From the NCBI GenBank assembly GCA_963573385.1, contig CAUYLG010052081.1:33089-97088 (forward strand): a stretch of 64,000 bases of DNA, given 5' to 3'. Positions 25,211 to 38,577 of this stretch are shown in pieces (positions within the stretch are counted from its first letter, which is position 1; each line of letters begins with the position of its first letter). The position numbers and the translations under genes are program-made. This stretch comes from Cacajao melanocephalus. Lineage: Eukaryota > Chordata > Mammalia > Primates > Pitheciidae. The notes beneath the pieces were generated by a model. It was not told the DNA's origin. It searched no databases and saw only the letters and a program-made list of their open reading frames with translations.

Positions 25211-25776
25211 GAAACCCTGGCCTACATATTTACGTGTGTGATTGGCCCCAAGTTGGACTGGCCTTAATACTGGAGGAAGAAACTGGTTGCCTATGTGGTG
25301 TAGGTCCAGCAGTTCAGGATATGGTTTCTTTTGTCAGAAGAAAACACATATCACATCAAATTTGATAAACAATTTATTTTTGGAATAAAGTCAGTCCTTT
25401 GGAGAAAAGTCTAATACATGATAAAATTCTTCAAGTCAGTTATATTTTAATATAAATAAATGTTTCAATTTATACAGTTTTATAGCTGGGAGGGATATTA
25501 GTGGACTAAGCCTTCTCTTAAGGAAGTGGAGTACTTGGTTCCCGGTCTGACAGTGACTGTAATGTCAGATTCAAGACTGGAGCCAAAGCCCTAAATTCGA
25601 CACTGTGGAATCCATGCATGTAACAAAATGGTGCTGGTATCCCATAAACTTATACAAATAAAAGAGGAAAAAAAAGAAGATTGAAGCCAAATCTCTGTGC
25701 CATAGCTTTCATGTTCATTCTATGACATCACAGATCCTTTCTTTTCCTTTGGGCAATCCTCCATAAAAGAGAAGTG
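25211..25776. other. no gene recognised
   Basis: No recognised repeat, RNA gene or exon in this AT-rich stretch. Confidence 0.5.
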
Positions 25777-25784
25777 TGGTAGAC

Positions 25785-26133
25785 CAGTGATCCCCAACCT
25801 TTTTGGCACCAGGGACCAGTTTGTTGGAAGAAATTTTTTTCACAGATGTGGTTGGGGGAATTGTGCAGTGGGAAATGGGGAAGGTTTCAGGATGAATCTG
25901 TTCTACTTCAGATCATCAGGTATTAGATGGAGCTTCCAACCTAGATCCCTCATATGCACAGTTCACAATAGGATTCATGCTCTTACGAGAATATAATGCC
26001 ACCACTGACCTGACAGGAGGCAGAACTCAGGCAGTAAGGCTCACTTGCCTGCCACTTACTTCTTGCTGTACAGTCCACTTCCTAACAGGCCATGGACTGG
26101 TACCAGTTTGTGGCCCAGCAGTGGGGACCTCTG
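25785..26133 (-). mobile_element. non-autonomous hAT MITE with 8-bp TSD
   Basis: A 349-bp element with imperfect terminal inverted repeats (starts CAGTGATCCCCAACC, ends GCAGTGGGGACCTCTG). Internal landmarks are GGCACCAGGGACCAG, GGTTTCAGGATGAATCTG, TCAGATCATCAGG, AACCTAGATCCCTC and AGGCCATGGACTGGTACCAG. It is bounded by TGGTAGAC (25777-25784) and TGGTAGAT (26134-26141), an 8-bp TSD with one change, as expected for hAT transposition. I know the family as a common human hAT repeat but will not give a subfamily. Strand is arbitrary given the near-symmetric ends. Confidence 0.8.
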
Positions 26134-26577
26134 TGGTAGATCAAATAATGGTCCCCAAAGATGTCCAAGTCCTAATTCTCAGAATCTGTGAATGTTCCCT
26201 TACATGGTAAAAGGGAGTTGAGATATGATTAAGTTAAGAACCTTGAGATAGGGAGATTATCCAGGTAGGTCAAATGAAATCACAAGGGTCCTTAAAAGAG
26301 GAATGCAGGAAAGTCAGAGAATAAGGGCATGTGATGATAGAAGCAGGAAGAAAGAATGATGAGCTAAGGAAGGAGGACAGCCTCTAAAAACCAGAAAAGA
26401 CGAGGGAACAGATCATCCTGTAGAGCCTCTGCAAGTGAACCAGCTTTACCAACACTCTAATTTTAGCTACGTAAAACTTATTGCAGACTTTTGACTTCCA
26501 GAACTATAGGAAAATAAACATGTTATTTGAAACTACTATGTTTGTGGTAATTTGTCACAGCAGCAAAAGGAAACAAA
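26134..26577 (+). mobile_element. MLT1 (MaLR) LTR
   Basis: MLT1 landmarks in order: AATAATGGTCCCCAAAGATG, TCCAAGTCCTAATTCTC, GATTAAGTTAAGAACCTTGAG, GGGTCCTTAAAAGAGG, GAGGACAGCCTC, CTTTTGACTTCCAGAACTATAGG, ATAAACATGTTATTTGAAAC and TTTGTGGTAATTTGTCACAGC. The first eight bases are the right-hand TSD of the hAT element, so the LTR's true first bases also lie at 25777-25784. Confidence 0.85.
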
Positions 26578-27394
26578 GGAGACTGGAGGAGGCTTAGGAC
26601 ACTGGAGACAAATTAGCAGAATATTAAGAGGAGGTAGTAGGGAGGAGGTGGACAAGGTGCTTAACAATGGCAGCTCAACTGATGGATCTGGGTGGAGCTA
26701 GTGGCCACTCTCAGAGCTTAACATGGAATAGAAGTTCTAATCAAAGAGTCTGATGCTCTAATACTTTAGGTGTATGGGGAGCTTTATGTGCTTCATTTGC
26801 CCTCTGAAGAAAATAAGAACAAAAGAAAACAAGAGACATTCATATCTGTCTGCTACCTTCAATAGTGGCAGGACTGGGTAGGAAGTAGCAAGAGAGACTA
26901 TTTTAATATTTTGACAGTCAGCTAGGTGAACAAGCTATAGAGAATGAAACCTGCTACTGTCTTCAGGCTACTTCAGATCCACCATAATACATGAGGTATG
27001 AATGAATGCTAAACATACACCTGTGACACTAGTGACCATCAACTACAGGACCTAGAGGCAGTTTTCTGGCAATGCTAATGGATTTGCACAGATATTACAA
27101 CGCTCTTTAACTCTCTTTTTAAATGCTGGAACTAACTTGCAGGTCAGAGGGTTTGTAATCAGAAGAGAAGGAAATTGACTATATCCTGTGGGAAATAACC
27201 TCCTCAGGTGTGGTTACTTTCTATCATGTGAAAACTAAGATTGGACCTATAATTTGTAATGCCACCTAGAAGAAAAAAAATCTTTCATAAAAAGCATATT
27301 TCCAGAACAATGTCTACCAAATCTAACCATTAAAGCAGGTCTCCTATTTGGATTTAATACTTTTAGGATATGTTGATAGAAAGAGGTGAAATTG
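26578..27394. other. no gene recognised
   Basis: No recognised repeat, RNA gene or exon. Confidence 0.5.
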
Positions 27395-27600
27395 TCTAGA
27401 GCACAGAGTTGAATAGATCTGGGTTCAAATCTCTGCTCCTTTACTTACTGGCTAGGTAACCCTCGGCCAGTTACCTGGTGTCTCTGAGTTTCAGTGTCTC
27501 ATCTATATAAGGGAGGTAACAGCAGAACTTGCTTCATCGGAGTAATGGAAAGATTAAGTGGGATATGGAATGTTTAGTTACAGTAACTACTATTCTGGCC
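27395..27600 (+). mobile_element. MIR SINE
   Basis: GAGCACAGAGTTGAATAG, CTGGGTTCAAATCTCTGCTC, TTACTTACTGGCTAGGTAACC, AGTTACCTGGTGTCTCTGAG, TTTCAGTGTCTCATCTATA, GGGAGGTAACAGCAG and AGATTAAGTGGGATA are MIR landmarks from near the tRNA-like head through the core to the 3' part. Confidence 0.8.
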
Positions 27601-28169
27601 ATCCTCTAAAGGATTAAAGATGAATACTCTGTCTCCTTGAGCCGTTTTTCCTCTGTTTGCATGGTTGTCAATTGGATTGGTAGATCACCAGAGTTTCTGT
27701 GGCAGAGTCTCCAGGCCTTCCCAGTGAGAAATGAAGCCTGTGGGGAAGAGAAGGTCTGCAAAAAAAAAAAAAAAAAGTAGAACACAGGAGCAGTACCAAA
27801 GGGAGAGAGAGCCCATCCTGGGGCTACAGTGAGATTCCCCACATCTGTGGGAAGTGAGTAAGAACTGAAAGTCCAGGCCTGGATTCTGCACCATGGTCCC
27901 TGGCAGAGATATGACAGGAAATGATACCCACACGCACTGACTCTGTGGTGTATGGGCCATGATTATATAGCTTGGTTTCAAGTCTCTTCACTATCTAGAT
28001 AATGCAAGTCCTTGTTTCAACTGTATTATGTAATAGAACTGGTAATTCAAGATTGTGTTACCAAATAAGCCAGGGATCCAATGTGGCATGGTCAAAGCTA
28101 GTGTAGAGTTCTGTTTTTAACTCTCTTTAACTTCCAAACCATGGCCTCCACATAGGAATAGACTGCTGT
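27601..28169. other. no gene recognised
   Basis: A run of 17 A at about 27,760-27,776 sits in unrecognised sequence; I see no SINE or pseudogene body ending in it. Confidence 0.5.
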
Positions 28170-28365
28170 CTTGATATTATGTATTAAGCAGTTTAAATGC
28201 CTGATCTCATTGAAACATTAAGCCTTAGGAAAAGGTATTCATGTTGGGTAGTGGTTGAAATTCATAGCCAAGATCACAGAACCTAGAAAGTTGCAGAATC
28301 ACAGTTTGAACACAAATCTGTTTGACTGCTGAGCCTGGCTCTCTGACATTAAGTTATACTGCTCC
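28170..28365 (-). mobile_element. MIR SINE
   Basis: Reverse-strand MIR: TAAATGCCTGATCTCATTG, CCTTAGGAAAAGGTATTC, AGCCAAGATCACAGAACC, AGTTTGAACACAAATCTG and GACTGCTGAGCCTGGCTC in that order. Confidence 0.65.
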
Positions 28366-28794
28366 TAGACAGTGATCTCAACCTGTGGATTCTGACCCCA
28401 GGAGACTTCAAGGTATGGCAAAGGATCTATAAATCCATAGATGAATTTTCTATAGGCCAGATATATGATATAGCCTGTTTTTAAATATATGTAGTGCTGA
28501 TATGCTTAAAAAAAGACAGTCTCACATACATAAATGTAAATTTAACTATCCCGGATAACTGGACTATTCTCAGCACACTGTACAAAGGATACAGCAGGTG
28601 CATACATAGAGTCCAATTTGGAAGTAAAGGAAAAATATTAAAGGAGATTTGTCTACAGGCAAGTAGACTACAAGGAGAGAGGAGTCCCATCCTAGGAAAG
28701 ATAAGCTAGAATGAGTTAGGTAGGCCAAATTCCAGAGGAAGCCTGCCATACTAAGCAGAGAAATAAGGTAGAAAATGTAGACAAGACATTAAGG
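28366..28794. other. no gene; possible hAT scrap
   Basis: CAGTGATCTCAACCTGTGG at about 28,371 resembles the terminal motif of hAT MITEs (the MER58/Charlie type), but no matching far end is visible. Confidence 0.3.
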
Positions 28795-29165
28795 CCAAGT
28801 GAATAGTGCTTAAAAGCATGCTCCCTGGAATAATCGCAATTGAACCTTGGTTCTACCATTTGCTCTGTGACTCCGGAAAATGTTGTTAAATGTAACCTTT
28901 TATGACAAAATTTGTAATTCCACTGTGATGCCCAATCTGTCCCAGGATCCAGTGAGCTGAGGTTATAATCTGCCTTTGTTTTAAGTCCAAGTTACCTTCT
29001 TCCCCTGAGGCTCATAGGGATGTTTGAGCATTAAATGAGATAATACATGTAAAGCATTTAGCTCAATGCCTGGCAAATCTTCCTCTATGCCTTGTTGGGA
29101 AGTTTAAAAGAGATAAGGCACAGTGCCAGAAACTTCACAAGTGGTCAGCAAAATGATATTATTAT
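28795..29165 (+). mobile_element. MIR pieces
   Basis: A MIR head (AGTGCTTAAAAGCATGCTCC, GAACCTTGGTTCTACCATTTG) and a MIR tail (GAGCATTAAATGAGATAATAC, ATGTAAAGCATTTAGCTC, AATGCCTGGCA) are separated by unrelated sequence near 28,890-28,990. A second tail-like piece (AGATAAGGCACAGTGCC) follows at about 29,112. Confidence 0.65.
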
Positions 29166-30395
29166 TAAGCAGGTATTTATTTAGCCAAATTCTGCTTCCT
29201 GTCTCTCCCTGAAATCCAGTGATGTTTTGTGTCCAGGCCTATCTAGAAACAATAGAAATAAATGAAAGATATATCTATGTGGCTAGAGAAAACAAGCTAC
29301 CTCATATTCTTTACTCTCTACTCTAGAAGACAGGGCTGGAAACAGGCCTCATGCATACTGCATATAAAATAAGCCAATACTTAAAGCAGCAGCAAAGAAC
29401 AACAGCCATAAGGAAAGGCAGTTGATAGAGAAAACTATCATTTAAAAATATATAATGGAAAACTAATATTATAAAAAAGCAGGATGGAATTATAAGAAAG
29501 CATTGAGTACTCCATTGTATGGTCATCCAAAAATGATCAATAATGAGGTCCCTAAGTTTCTAAGCAAATAGATGGCATTAGGAGAGCTTCGATTCAGAGA
29601 GCAAAGCAGGAAAGTATGCAACAGATCTTAGCTATTTCAGGCTTACAATTGTCAAAATAGGTTTTTATAAACAGGTCTTGGTGCTTAAAGTGTTTCTTCA
29701 GAATTTGCTTATGGAGCAGCTGTCTCCAGCAAAGCTGAATTCAGGAGGTGTTACTGTATTTAACCTTTGAAAAATCACTTTACTTGTTCCTTTCCTTTTC
29801 TTATTGCTTACAAATCATGGAAGTATTTTTCCTGTAAATCCTAAGCCCAATTCTCTGCCATCTGGTCTTCTAGGATTGCAGGACACTGTCTAGGGATATG
29901 TAGGCCAGCCAACACATGTTTAAACAAAGAAAAAGAATCCTTTCTTCTACCCTGACTAGACAACTACAGAGAGCCTTTTGACAGATTCTGCAGTGGTGTA
30001 AGCCGAGATGCTCAGCTTGGATCCTTCTCAATAATTTTCAGATTTGAAATGCTGGGGTCTGGTGGGGTAAATGTGGTTGTATAGATAATCTATTCTGTGC
30101 AGAAGACTGGAAAAACCAGAATCTGGTTTTGAAGAAGCAGTGCACGTAAAGAGTGTCCCAAAACAGCAACACAGATATCCATCTGCTAGGGTGCAAGGAG
30201 GAAAAGTTACACAATCAGATCAGCAAACTCTCTTTGGGAACAAAAACAAAGTCACCCATAAACAAATAAGGCAAGCAAAAAACAACTAAAACAAACAAAT
30301 ATATCTATTCTTAAGCAGCATGTTACTTGGCAGGTGAAATGGTTAGCTGAAATGAGAAAAGGTTTTCCTCAAGTCTCCCACACCAGATGTATATA
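29166..30395. other. 1.2 kb with no recognised gene
   Basis: No recognised repeat, RNA gene or convincing exon. Confidence 0.5.
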
Positions 30396-30479
30396 TACAT
30401 TGGTTTCTTAACTTCACAGAGCCTCAGTTTTTTACCTATAAACTGAGGTGAGAATATCTGTAATGGGGAACATTCTTTA
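30396..30479 (+). mobile_element. MIR core scrap
   Basis: CACAGAGCCTCAGTTTTTTACC then TATAAACTGAGGTGAGAATATC, in short pieces, matches the MIR core. It stops at the MST target site. Confidence 0.5.
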
Positions 30480-30484
30480 GGTTG
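30480..30484 (+). repeat. TSD of MST element (left)
   Basis: GGTTG, repeated exactly at 32732-32736. A 5-bp duplication is the expected size for ERVL-MaLR integration. Confidence 0.85.
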
Positions 30485-30856
30485 TGCTATGGTTAGGCTT
30501 TCTGTCCCCACCCAAATCTCATCTTGAATTACAATCCCCATAATCCCTACTTGTCAAGGGAGAGAACAGGTGGAGATAACTGGATCAAGGGGGCAGTTAT
30601 CTACATGTTGTTGTCATGACAGTGAGAGAGTTCTCACAAGATCTAACGGTTTTGTAAGAGTTTGATAGTTCCTACTGCATTCATTCTCCTTCCTGTCACC
30701 TTGTGAAGATGCTTCCCCTTCACCTTCTGCCAGGAATGTTAAATTTCCTGAGGCCTCCCCAGCTATATTTAACAGTGAGTTTATTAAACCTCTTTCCTTT
30801 ATAAATTACCCAGTATCGGGCAGTTCTTTACAGCAGTATGCAAGTGGAATATTACA
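30485..30856 (+). mobile_element. MST 5' LTR
   Basis: 372-bp MaLR LTR: TGCTATGGTTAGGC start, CCCCACCCAAATCTCATCTTG, GACAGTGAGAGAGTTCTCAC, CACCTTGTGAAGATGC, CTTCACCTTCTGCCAGG, TTAAACCTCTTTCCTTTATAAATTACCCAGT in short pieces, and a terminal ATTACA. The sequence pairs with the LTR at 32371-32731. Confidence 0.9.
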
Positions 30857-32370
30857 GTAAATTGGTACTGGGAGTGGGGCAATATTATAAAGATACCCCA
30901 AAATGTGGAAGTGACTTTGGAAGTGGGTAACAGGCAAACATTGGAACAGTTTGGAGGGTTCAAAAGAAGACAAGAAGACGTGGGAATGTTTGGAGCTTCC
31001 TAGAGACTTGTTGAATGGTTTTGACCAAAATGCTGATAGTAATACGGACAATGAAGTCCAGGTTGAGATGATCTCAGAAGGAGGTGAATAACTTATTGGG
31101 AACTGAAGCAAAGGTCACTCTTGCTATGCTTTGGTAAAGAGACTGGTGGCATTTTGCCCCTGCCCTAGAGATCCATGGAACTTTGAACTTGAGAGAGATG
31201 ATCTGAAATTGGAACTTACCTTTAAAATGAAAGCAGAGCATAAAAGTTTGGAAAATTTGCAGCCTGACAATGGGATGAAAAAGAAAAGCCCATTTACTAG
31301 GGAGAAATTCAAGTGGCTACAGAATTTTGTATAAGTAACAAGAAGCCAAATGTTAATAAAGACAATGGAGAAAATGTCTCTCAGGCATGTCAGAGGTCTT
31401 CACAGCAGCCCCTCCCATAACAAGCCTGGAGCCATAGGAGGAAAAGAATGGTTTCATGGGCCAGGCCCAGGGTCTTGCTGTTTTGTGCGGTCTCAGGACT
31501 TGGTGTCCTGCAACTTAGCCATGGCTAAAGGGGCCAGCTTACCACTCAGGCCATTGCTTCAGAGGGTTCAAGCCCTAAGCCTTGGTACCTTACATGTGAT
31601 GTTGGGCCTGTGGGTGCACAACAGTCAAGAACTGAGGTTTGAGAATGTCTGCTGAGATTTCAGAGGATGTAGGGAAATGCCTGGATGTCCAGGCAAAAGT
31701 GTGCCACAGAGGTGGAGCCCTTATGAAGAATCTTTGCTAGGGCAGTGCAGAAGGGAAATGTGGGGTCAGAACCCCCCCAGAGAGTCCCCACTGGGGCACT
31801 GCCTACTGGAGCTGTTAAGAAGAGGGCCACCATTCTCCATATCACAGAATAACAAATCCATCAACAGCTTGCACCATTTACCTGGAAAAGCCACCGATAT
31901 TAAACACCAGCACAGCCAGGAAAGCAGCTGGGAGTGGAACTGTACCCTGCAGAGCCAAAGGCACTGAGCTGCCTGAGGCCATGGGAGCCCACCTCTTGCA
32001 TTAGCATGACCAGGATGTGAGATATGGAGTCAAAGAACATCATTTTGAAACTTTAAGATTTAAGGACTACCCAGCCAGATTTTGGATTTGCATGGAATCT
32101 GCAGTCCCTATGTTTTGGCTAATTTCTCCAATTTGGAACAGGAACATTTACCCAATGCCTGTATCTCCCTCCTCATTGTTTCTTGTAAGTAACTAACTTG
32201 CTTTTGATTTTACAATCTCCTAGGTAGATTTGTACTTGCCTTGTCTCAGATGGACTTGGACTTTTGGGTTAAGGCTGAAATGAATTAAGACTTTGGGAAA
32301 CTGTTGGGAAGCCATGGTTTGTTTTAAAATATGAAAGAAACATGAAATTTGGGAGGGGCCAGTGGCAGAA
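30857..32370 (+). mobile_element. MST internal region (decayed)
   Basis: About 1.5 kb between the LTRs. It begins with the MaLR primer-binding zone (ATTGGTACTGGGAGTGGGG) and ends with a G-rich polypurine tract (TTTGGGAGGGGCCAGTGGC). It includes a short open gag-type remnant at 31131-31334, rich in charged residues. MaLR elements lack a polymerase gene and depended on ERVL proteins. Other open frames here (for example 31350-31655) are short and interrupted. No functional protein is expected. Confidence 0.85.
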
Positions 32371-32731
32371 TAATATGGTTAGGCTTTGTGTTTCCACCTA
32401 AATCTCACCTTGAATCATAATCTCCATAATCCCCACAATCCCCATGTGTCAAGGGAGAGACAAGGTGGTGGTAAATGAATTATGGAGGCAGTTTTCCCCA
32501 TTGCCGTTCTCATGATAGTGAGTTCTAATGAAACCTTGTGGTTTTATAAGTGTTTGGTTGTTTCTCCTGCACTCATTCTCCTTCCAGCCACCTTGTGAAG
32601 AAGGTGCCTTACTTCCCCTTCACCTTCTACCAAGAGTATAAGTTTCCCAGCCATGCTGAACTGTGAGTCAATTAAACCTCTTCCCTTTATAAATTATCCA
32701 GTCTTGGACAATTCTTTACAGCAATAATACA
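32371..32731 (+). mobile_element. MST 3' LTR
   Basis: 361-bp partner of the 5' LTR. The start is TAATATGGTTAGGC (the expected TG is mutated), followed by CACCTAAATCTCACCTTG, CCACCTTGTGAAGAAGGTGCC, CCCTTCACCTTCTACC, GTGAGTCAATTAAACCTC and a terminal AATACA. Compared with the 5' LTR it lacks some 20 bp near the right end. The TSD GGTTG follows at 32732-32736. Confidence 0.9.
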
Positions 32732-32736
32732 GGTTG

Positions 32737-33171
32737 CAAGTGAAAAATACCCATCTTTCACAAGCTTAAGGGAAAAGGAATTTATCTGCTCATGAAATAG
32801 CTTAAATATGGCTGGATCCAAGATTTCAGCCCATTGGGAAATATTTTTATCTCCTCATTTCATCTATACTCATTTCAGTATCTTTACCTCATTCTCTCCT
32901 ACTATAGATAATTTTGATATTTCAAGTAGCTCCAAATTTATATCCATCTAGTAACGGAACCCCTAAGGCAAGAGGACATGTTCCCCACATTGATTTCAGA
33001 AGGAAAGTGCTGAGGAGGGCTCTCATAGAGCCAAACAGAATCACATTCAGTTTTCCCACCGGCCATTTAATTGGAAGGTGAGGGTAGTTAATTTTGACTG
33101 ATCACCAGGGGACAATAGCCAGGGGACAACAGGGGACTGTGATTAACAGCCTTTCTAGAACTACAGGGCAC
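32737..33171. other. probable ancient repeat, not named
   Basis: AAGGGAAAAGGAATTTATCTGC followed by ATGGCTGGATCCAAG resembles, in short blocks, a familiar old LTR or DNA repeat, but I cannot name it. No coding evidence. Confidence 0.3.
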
Positions 33172-33479
<308 letters not shown>

Positions 33480-33935
33480 GGCAGAAATTCTCCAGTGGAA
33501 AGCTGGAAGGTGGCTACCGGTATTAGAAGAACAGGAATAGGGAAAGTACTGAGTCTCCACAATAGATTGCTACAATATCTTTGTCAGGATAGTATAATGA
33601 GGATTAAAATAATAAGTGAAAAATACATTGTAAGCCATAAAGTTCTATTCAAATGTTCTTTGTTCAATTTAAATATAGTACATATATATCCAAAAACTGT
33701 AATGATATACTAAGTGTAGTATAAAGAGAAAGTATATTATGAGACAGTTTTTAAGATTTGTCACAGTGCCTGAATACAACAATTGGATTTTGGTTCTCAC
33801 ACAACTTTGAAATTTTGGGTCTGTTGTGTCACAATATTTGCTCAGGTTTGACTAAGGAAAGAATTCCTTCTGAGAAAAGGTTGAAAAACAATAAAAAATT
33901 GTGGATTTTCTTTATCGAAGAAATTTAATAAGAGG
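33480..33935. other. no gene recognised
   Basis: AT-rich, no recognised repeat or exon. Confidence 0.5.
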
Positions 33936-34032
33936 GGGCACACACACATACACACACAAATATATATATAATAAACATATATATATATGTAGAGAGAGAG
34001 GGAAAGAGAGAGAGAGAGAGAGAAAGAGAAAC
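33936..34032. repeat. compound (CA)n(TA)n(GA)n microsatellite
   Basis: GGGGGCACACACACATACACACAC passes, in short pieces, into AT-rich TATATA units and then into GA-rich units (GAGAGAGAGGGAAAGAGAG). Pure GA tracts of this kind can adopt triplex structures. Confidence 0.9.
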
Positions 34033-34879
34033 AGATAGTAATGCTTATGAATTCAGTCTTTCCGGTAGAACACATAAGCCTGTGAACATTTTGTCCAGCC
34101 TTTCAATTTAAGATGATTATTTATGTCTGTTTTCTGCAAAGGAATAAATCATTTTTCCTCCTAGGTTTTAAATGTACTGATATTTCTTTTTTCTGGAAGT
34201 TTTAGCTCATTGCTGTGGTATATTGAGTGTCCTACTGAAGATACCTTAAAAGAATCAATATATCCTGAATTTTTCCTCATCCTTAAGCCTTCTTGCTTTA
34301 GTTGGAGATTTTCCTGACTTATCAACTTGCACAGCACTATAAGAAATACCATCTCCTAAATTTTAGGTCATTAAAAATCTATAAAATTGCCTTTGCCCTA
34401 AATATATAAAAAGATATCTGGAATGACAGCATAGTATAGTTCACACACTGAAATTCAGATTTTCTTATTTAATTAAGGGATATACATTGATTCAAGCTCT
34501 CCAGCTTTTCTTGAGGCATAACTATGAGAATAAATATGTATGCCACCTGCAATCTCACATAGAAAACATTGTAAAACATCCACTAAAACAATAAAAGTAT
34601 TAAGAAACCTTTAAACAAAGTAAAATACTCAGATACCTGATTTGTACTTGAAATATATAAAAGGGAGATCAGAAAATTCTGGAAGTTTTCTCAATCTTAA
34701 ATTCTTCTACTTCTCTCTTATCAGGAATGGTTTAACCCACATTATGTGCCATTATAAGCACAAGCTACAGATTCAAATAAAAATTGAAATTATTGTTGCC
34801 TTAGCTTTTTGCCTAAAGCATTTTTCAGACCTCATTCTATGGAGAAGAAATACAAAAGAAAAAAAGCAATTTCTCTAAT
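34033..34879. other. no gene recognised
   Basis: AT-rich, no supported feature. Confidence 0.5.
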
Positions 34880-35565
34880 CTAGGGAAACAGAGATTTAAA
34901 TTCAGGGGGACACAGGCAGCTGGAATTGGCAATTTGAAATTTACAAGAAAAGCATTCTATAAATTTGCTTAAGATTTCTCCTGAATTTTTGCTTGACTAC
35001 CAAACTGCACATGAGTAAGATGAGATTCCACAAGGCCTGCCAAAGAACAATTATAAATTTAAAAATACCTATGCTTTTGTACACTAAACAACTGGAGCTC
35101 CCACTGGGTTGGGAGACATTCCAGTGCTGGTGAGCCAGATTGAAGAGGTCACTGATCATCTGGAACATTTATCTTAGGAATAGAACTAAGCCAGGTCTAG
35201 AATCCCATAGGTAAACTAGCCCTATGATAATGGCTATTCTAGATCTACCCAAACAAAACTTAAGTCTCAAAAGTATCAAGCTCATTCATTAGCAGTTAAC
35301 TGCCAGAACAAAACTCAACTATTTTTAAAGGAAGACAAAAAAATCCAAACACTTGGTAGCACACCATTTATAGTATATAGCATTCAATAAAAAATTACAA
35401 GATATAAAAAGAAGCTGAAAACTATCACTGATAACTGATAGAAATGACAGGTGATAGAATTAACAGACAAAAACGTTAAAGCATCTATTATAAATACATT
35501 TAATAAAAAAAACTCAGTATAGTGAGAATAATTTTTTAAAACCGATATTACAATATTTAAAATTA

Positions 35566-35920
<355 letters not shown>

Positions 35921-36953
35921 TGAAAATGCACTCGAGCTTAACAGCAGATTAGATATTGGATAAGAAATGATAAGAATACTTAACGAAAGACAATAGATAC
36001 TAACCATGTGTTTTCAAAGGAACAAAAAAGCAGAAAACACAATGGACAGAGTTTCAATGACTTCTAACACAGATTTAACTGGAGTCCCAGTACAATAGAA
36101 TTGAAAATGTGGGGCAGAAAAATAAGCTCAAAAAAAAAAAAAAAGAAAATCCATTAGTAGGATAAACATACATACAAATACTATCAAAGCACATCATAAT
36201 CTTAGTAAGACTGTTGAGAATAAATGATGAAAAAAATCTCAACATCAACCAGAGAAACAAGACATATTACTTTTAGGGGACTAAAGATAAGAATCACAGC
36301 CCAACATCATTTTAGAAGCAATGCCAGCCGTCATAAAACAATAAATGTGTGTTTATAAAATTCTGAAAGAGAAAAACTATAAATATGTATTTTTATATCC
36401 AGTCAAAATCTCCTTCAAAAATGAAAGTGAAACACGATTTTTTTCCTGAAAAAAAATAAAAGCTGAGAGAACCCATTGCCAGTGGATTCACACTAAAGAT
36501 AGTTTAAAGGAAGAAAATAATAAAGGAAGAAAATAAACTGAAGAAAAATATCACATAGAATCTGCAAACTATAAAAAATAATAGCAATGTTAAGAAACAT
36601 GAGATTTATAACCCACAAAGAAATAAAATATACAACTGAGAATAGTACAAGGAATTAGAGAGGAAAAACTGAACTATATTCTTATATGGTTCTTATATGA
36701 GAAGTAATATAAAATTATTAAAGACAAACTGTGAGAAGTTAAAGATAATATTATAATCTCTATAACAAACACTAAAACATAAAATGAGGTAGTTAATAAG
36801 CCAAGAGAAAATATAAAATGGAATACTAAATTTACTCAATCCAAATGGAGGCAAGAAAAAAAGAAAAACAGGAACAGAAAATAAATAAGATGAATTTTAG
36901 AAAGAGGTAGATACAAACACAACCATATCAAAGATCACATAAATAAAAATGAA

Positions 36954-38577
<1,624 letters not shown>

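Noticed and set aside
30857..32370. Retroviral gene in the MST internal region
   Set aside because: Only short broken frames remain, and MaLR elements lack their own polymerase.
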